Part shown: positions 62,899 through 64,000 of the stretch, one piece after another | Numbering within the stretch: position 1 is the first letter of the stretch | Layout: the number at the start of each line of letters is the position of its first letter | Assembly (NCBI RefSeq): GCF_037969725.1 | Contig: NZ_CP150203.1 | Span: forward strand, 1,876,001 to 1,940,000 | DNA length: 64,000 bases | DNA from: Paenibacillus sp. FSL W8-0426 | GTDB lineage: Bacteria > Bacillota > Bacilli > Paenibacillales > Paenibacillaceae | Direction of reading: 5' to 3' | Translations under genes and position numbers: made by a program | Notes under the pieces: generated by a model | Databases searched by the model: none | The model's input: the letters and a program-made list of their open reading frames with translations, nothing else | What the model was told of the DNA's origin: nothing

Positions 62899-63846
62899 AT
62901 GAGAGATGAGCTCTTGGAACGGCTCGAAGCTTGGCATGAAGAGGATGAATTCGAAGAAATCGTGGATTCGATTACAGAGATCAAGGAGGAAGAGCGGGAT
63001 TATGCCCTGGTCAGCCATCTGGGGAGAGCGCTGAATAATTTGGAGCGTTACGAAGAAGCAGTCGAGCAGTTCTTGTCGGTTGCGGAAGAGGGACAGGATG
63101 ACCCGCTCTGGCATTATCGCATCGGTCTGGCTTATTATTATTTGGAGCAATATGAGCATGCCCGTGAAGCCTTTGAAAAGGCAGACCGACTGGATCCGGG
63201 AGATGAGGATACGCAAGAATTTCTGGAATGGATTCGGAGCAAAACCAAAACCGATGAGAAGGCTGTAGAGACAGCCCAATCTGCCGCCGGAACCCCAATC
63301 GAAACGGCAAGCATTGGCGAAGCGGAAATCGGGGATTTTTGGGATGATCACGCAGAAACCGCAGAACAATTTGTGTTGGCCCCGCCGACCGATGAGCAGA
63401 TTGCTGCCGTGGAGGAACAATTGGTTTTCAAGCTGCCCACATCCTATATTAAAATGATGAAATTACATAATGGTGGAGTCCCCCGTTATCGGTATTTCCC
63501 TGTCAGCGATGCGGACGCTACCGAGAAGAGACGCATTGAGATTTCGGGCATGTTGGGCATTGGGCGGGAGAAGAAACACTCGCTGTGTGGAGAAGCCGGC
63601 AGCCGATTCATCATCGAGCAGGGAGGCTACCCGGAAATTGGCGTAGTGCTATGCGAGTGCCCGGCTGAGTCAGAGGTAGTGATGCTGGATTATCGGGCAT
63701 CCGGGAATGCTGGCGAGCCCGAGGTTGTTCATATCGATAAAAACCAAGGTTACAAGATCACTTGGCTGGCTCCCGATGTTGACACCTTTATTCGGGGTTT
63801 GGTGAATGAGGAAAATCGTTCTCCCAACTTCCAAGGTTCACTTTAA
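62899..63846 (+). CDS. TPR plus SMI1/KNR4 domain protein
   Basis: 315 residues; ATG 62899 after AGGGAGGCAAGGCCA. The first ~115 residues form two or three TPR repeats (ALNNLERYEEAVEQFLSVAE, YYYLEQYEHAREAFEKADRLDPGDE). A linker leads to an SMI1/KNR4 (SUKH) domain from about residue 155: PTDEQIAAVEEQLVFKLPTSYIKMMKLHNGG, ISGMLGIGREKK and DPEVVHIDKNQ-like EPEVVHIDKNQGYKI. SUKH domains often act as immunity proteins of polymorphic toxin systems; here no toxin is visible in the window, so a housekeeping role is equally possible. Confidence 0.85.
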   Translation: MRDELLERLEAWHEEDEFEEIVDSITEIKEEERDYALVSHLGRALNNLERYEEAVEQFLSVAEEGQDDPLWHYRIGLAYYYLEQYEHAREAFEKADRLDPGDEDTQEFLEWIRSKTKTDEKAVETAQSAAGTPIETASIGEAEIGDFWDDHAETAEQFVLAPPTDEQIAAVEEQLVFKLPTSYIKMMKLHNGGVPRYRYFPVSDADATEKRRIEISGMLGIGREKKHSLCGEAGSRFIIEQGGYPEIGVVLCECPAESEVVMLDYRASGNAGEPEVVHIDKNQGYKITWLAPDVDTFIRGLVNEENRSPNFQGSL

Positions 63847-63881
63847 GGAAACAGGCGAATCTTCAAAAAGCAGGTGATCGG

Positions 63882-64000
63882 ATGAGGTTTAGCACTACGC
63901 CATACTTCAGCGTATTCCGGATGGCGCCGGTTCTGGCTCTGGTTCTCTTCATGACGGCGTGCACTTCGTACACCAAAGTGTCTTCGGAAGGGGTTAAAGC
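63882..64000 (+). CDS. Lipoprotein, N-terminal part only
   Basis: ATG 63882 follows CAGGTGATCGG. The first residues, MRFSTTPYFSVFRMAPVLAL, continue VLFMTAC, a lipobox with Cys27. The frame runs off the right edge of the window, so the mature domain is not seen. It is 36 bp downstream of the SMI1/KNR4 gene and may be in the same operon. Confidence 0.8.
   Translation, partial: MRFSTTPYFSVFRMAPVLALVLFMTACTSYTKVSSEGVK

Noticed and set aside
1..64000. tRNA, rRNA, CRISPR arrays, prophage
   Set aside because: I saw no cloverleaf with a CCA-like end, no rRNA stretches, no regularly spaced repeats and no phage structural genes; a covariance search could still find a small RNA.

Overview
The window looks like a chromosomal segment of a spore-forming Bacillota, most likely Paenibacillus or a close relative. 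The reasons are the sporulation-linked genes (prkA, yhbH, spoVR, a PdaA-type deacetylase), a LiaFSR envelope-stress operon, strong AGGAGG-type ribosome binding sites with several TTG/GTG starts, moderate-to-high GC, many LplB/YtcP-type sugar permeases and a paeninodin-type lasso peptide cluster. This assignment is inferred from gene content only.

Layout: 1-9.7 kb holds the 3' end of thrS, a 3D-domain wall protein, a tiny SASP-like gene, liaF-liaS-liaR, an HtrA protease with a two-component system behind it, and ispH. 10.1-15.8 kb holds biosynthesis and regulation: DAHP synthase, a GSI-beta-like glutamine synthetase with a perfect GlnR/TnrA box, serC, trmL and an AbrB-like regulator with a zinc-type tail. 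16.8-27.3 kb is a catabolic operon: esterase, two permeases, a binding lipoprotein, a GH3 beta-glucosidase and an 1122-aa GH94 phosphorylase, behind a promoter with two near-identical palindromic operators. Its composition matches beta-1,2-glucan (sophoro-oligosaccharide) uptake and phosphorolysis systems. 27.4-45.4 kb is a mosaic: a NAGPA-type phosphodiester glycosidase, a ComA-like regulator, an aminotransferase, azoreductase, a DUF2161 nuclease-like protein, prkA, a HemAT-like globin sensor, a LacI regulator, an MHYT-PAS-GGDEF-EAL protein, spoVR, yhbH and an MFS transporter.

45.6-54.9 kb is the most interesting part: a lasso peptide cluster in the order sulfotransferase, cyclase (asparagine-synthetase fold), precursor, HprK-like kinase, PqqD/RRE, B2 peptidase, nucleotidyltransferase, ABC exporter, then a convergent APS kinase. 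The 45-aa precursor predicts a 23-residue core with an Ala1-Asp9 ring, a C-terminal Ser23 for the kinase and a Tyr19 in an acidic context. Together with a sulfotransferase and a PAPS-making kinase this suggests a lasso peptide that is phosphorylated and possibly also sulfated.

55-64 kb holds the PdaA-type deacetylase, DegV, small membrane proteins, a polynucleotide-kinase-like protein, a group II intron sitting just behind a terminator hairpin, a decayed phosphotransferase-type gene, an aquaporin, a TPR-SMI1/KNR4 protein and the start of a lipoprotein gene cut by the window edge.
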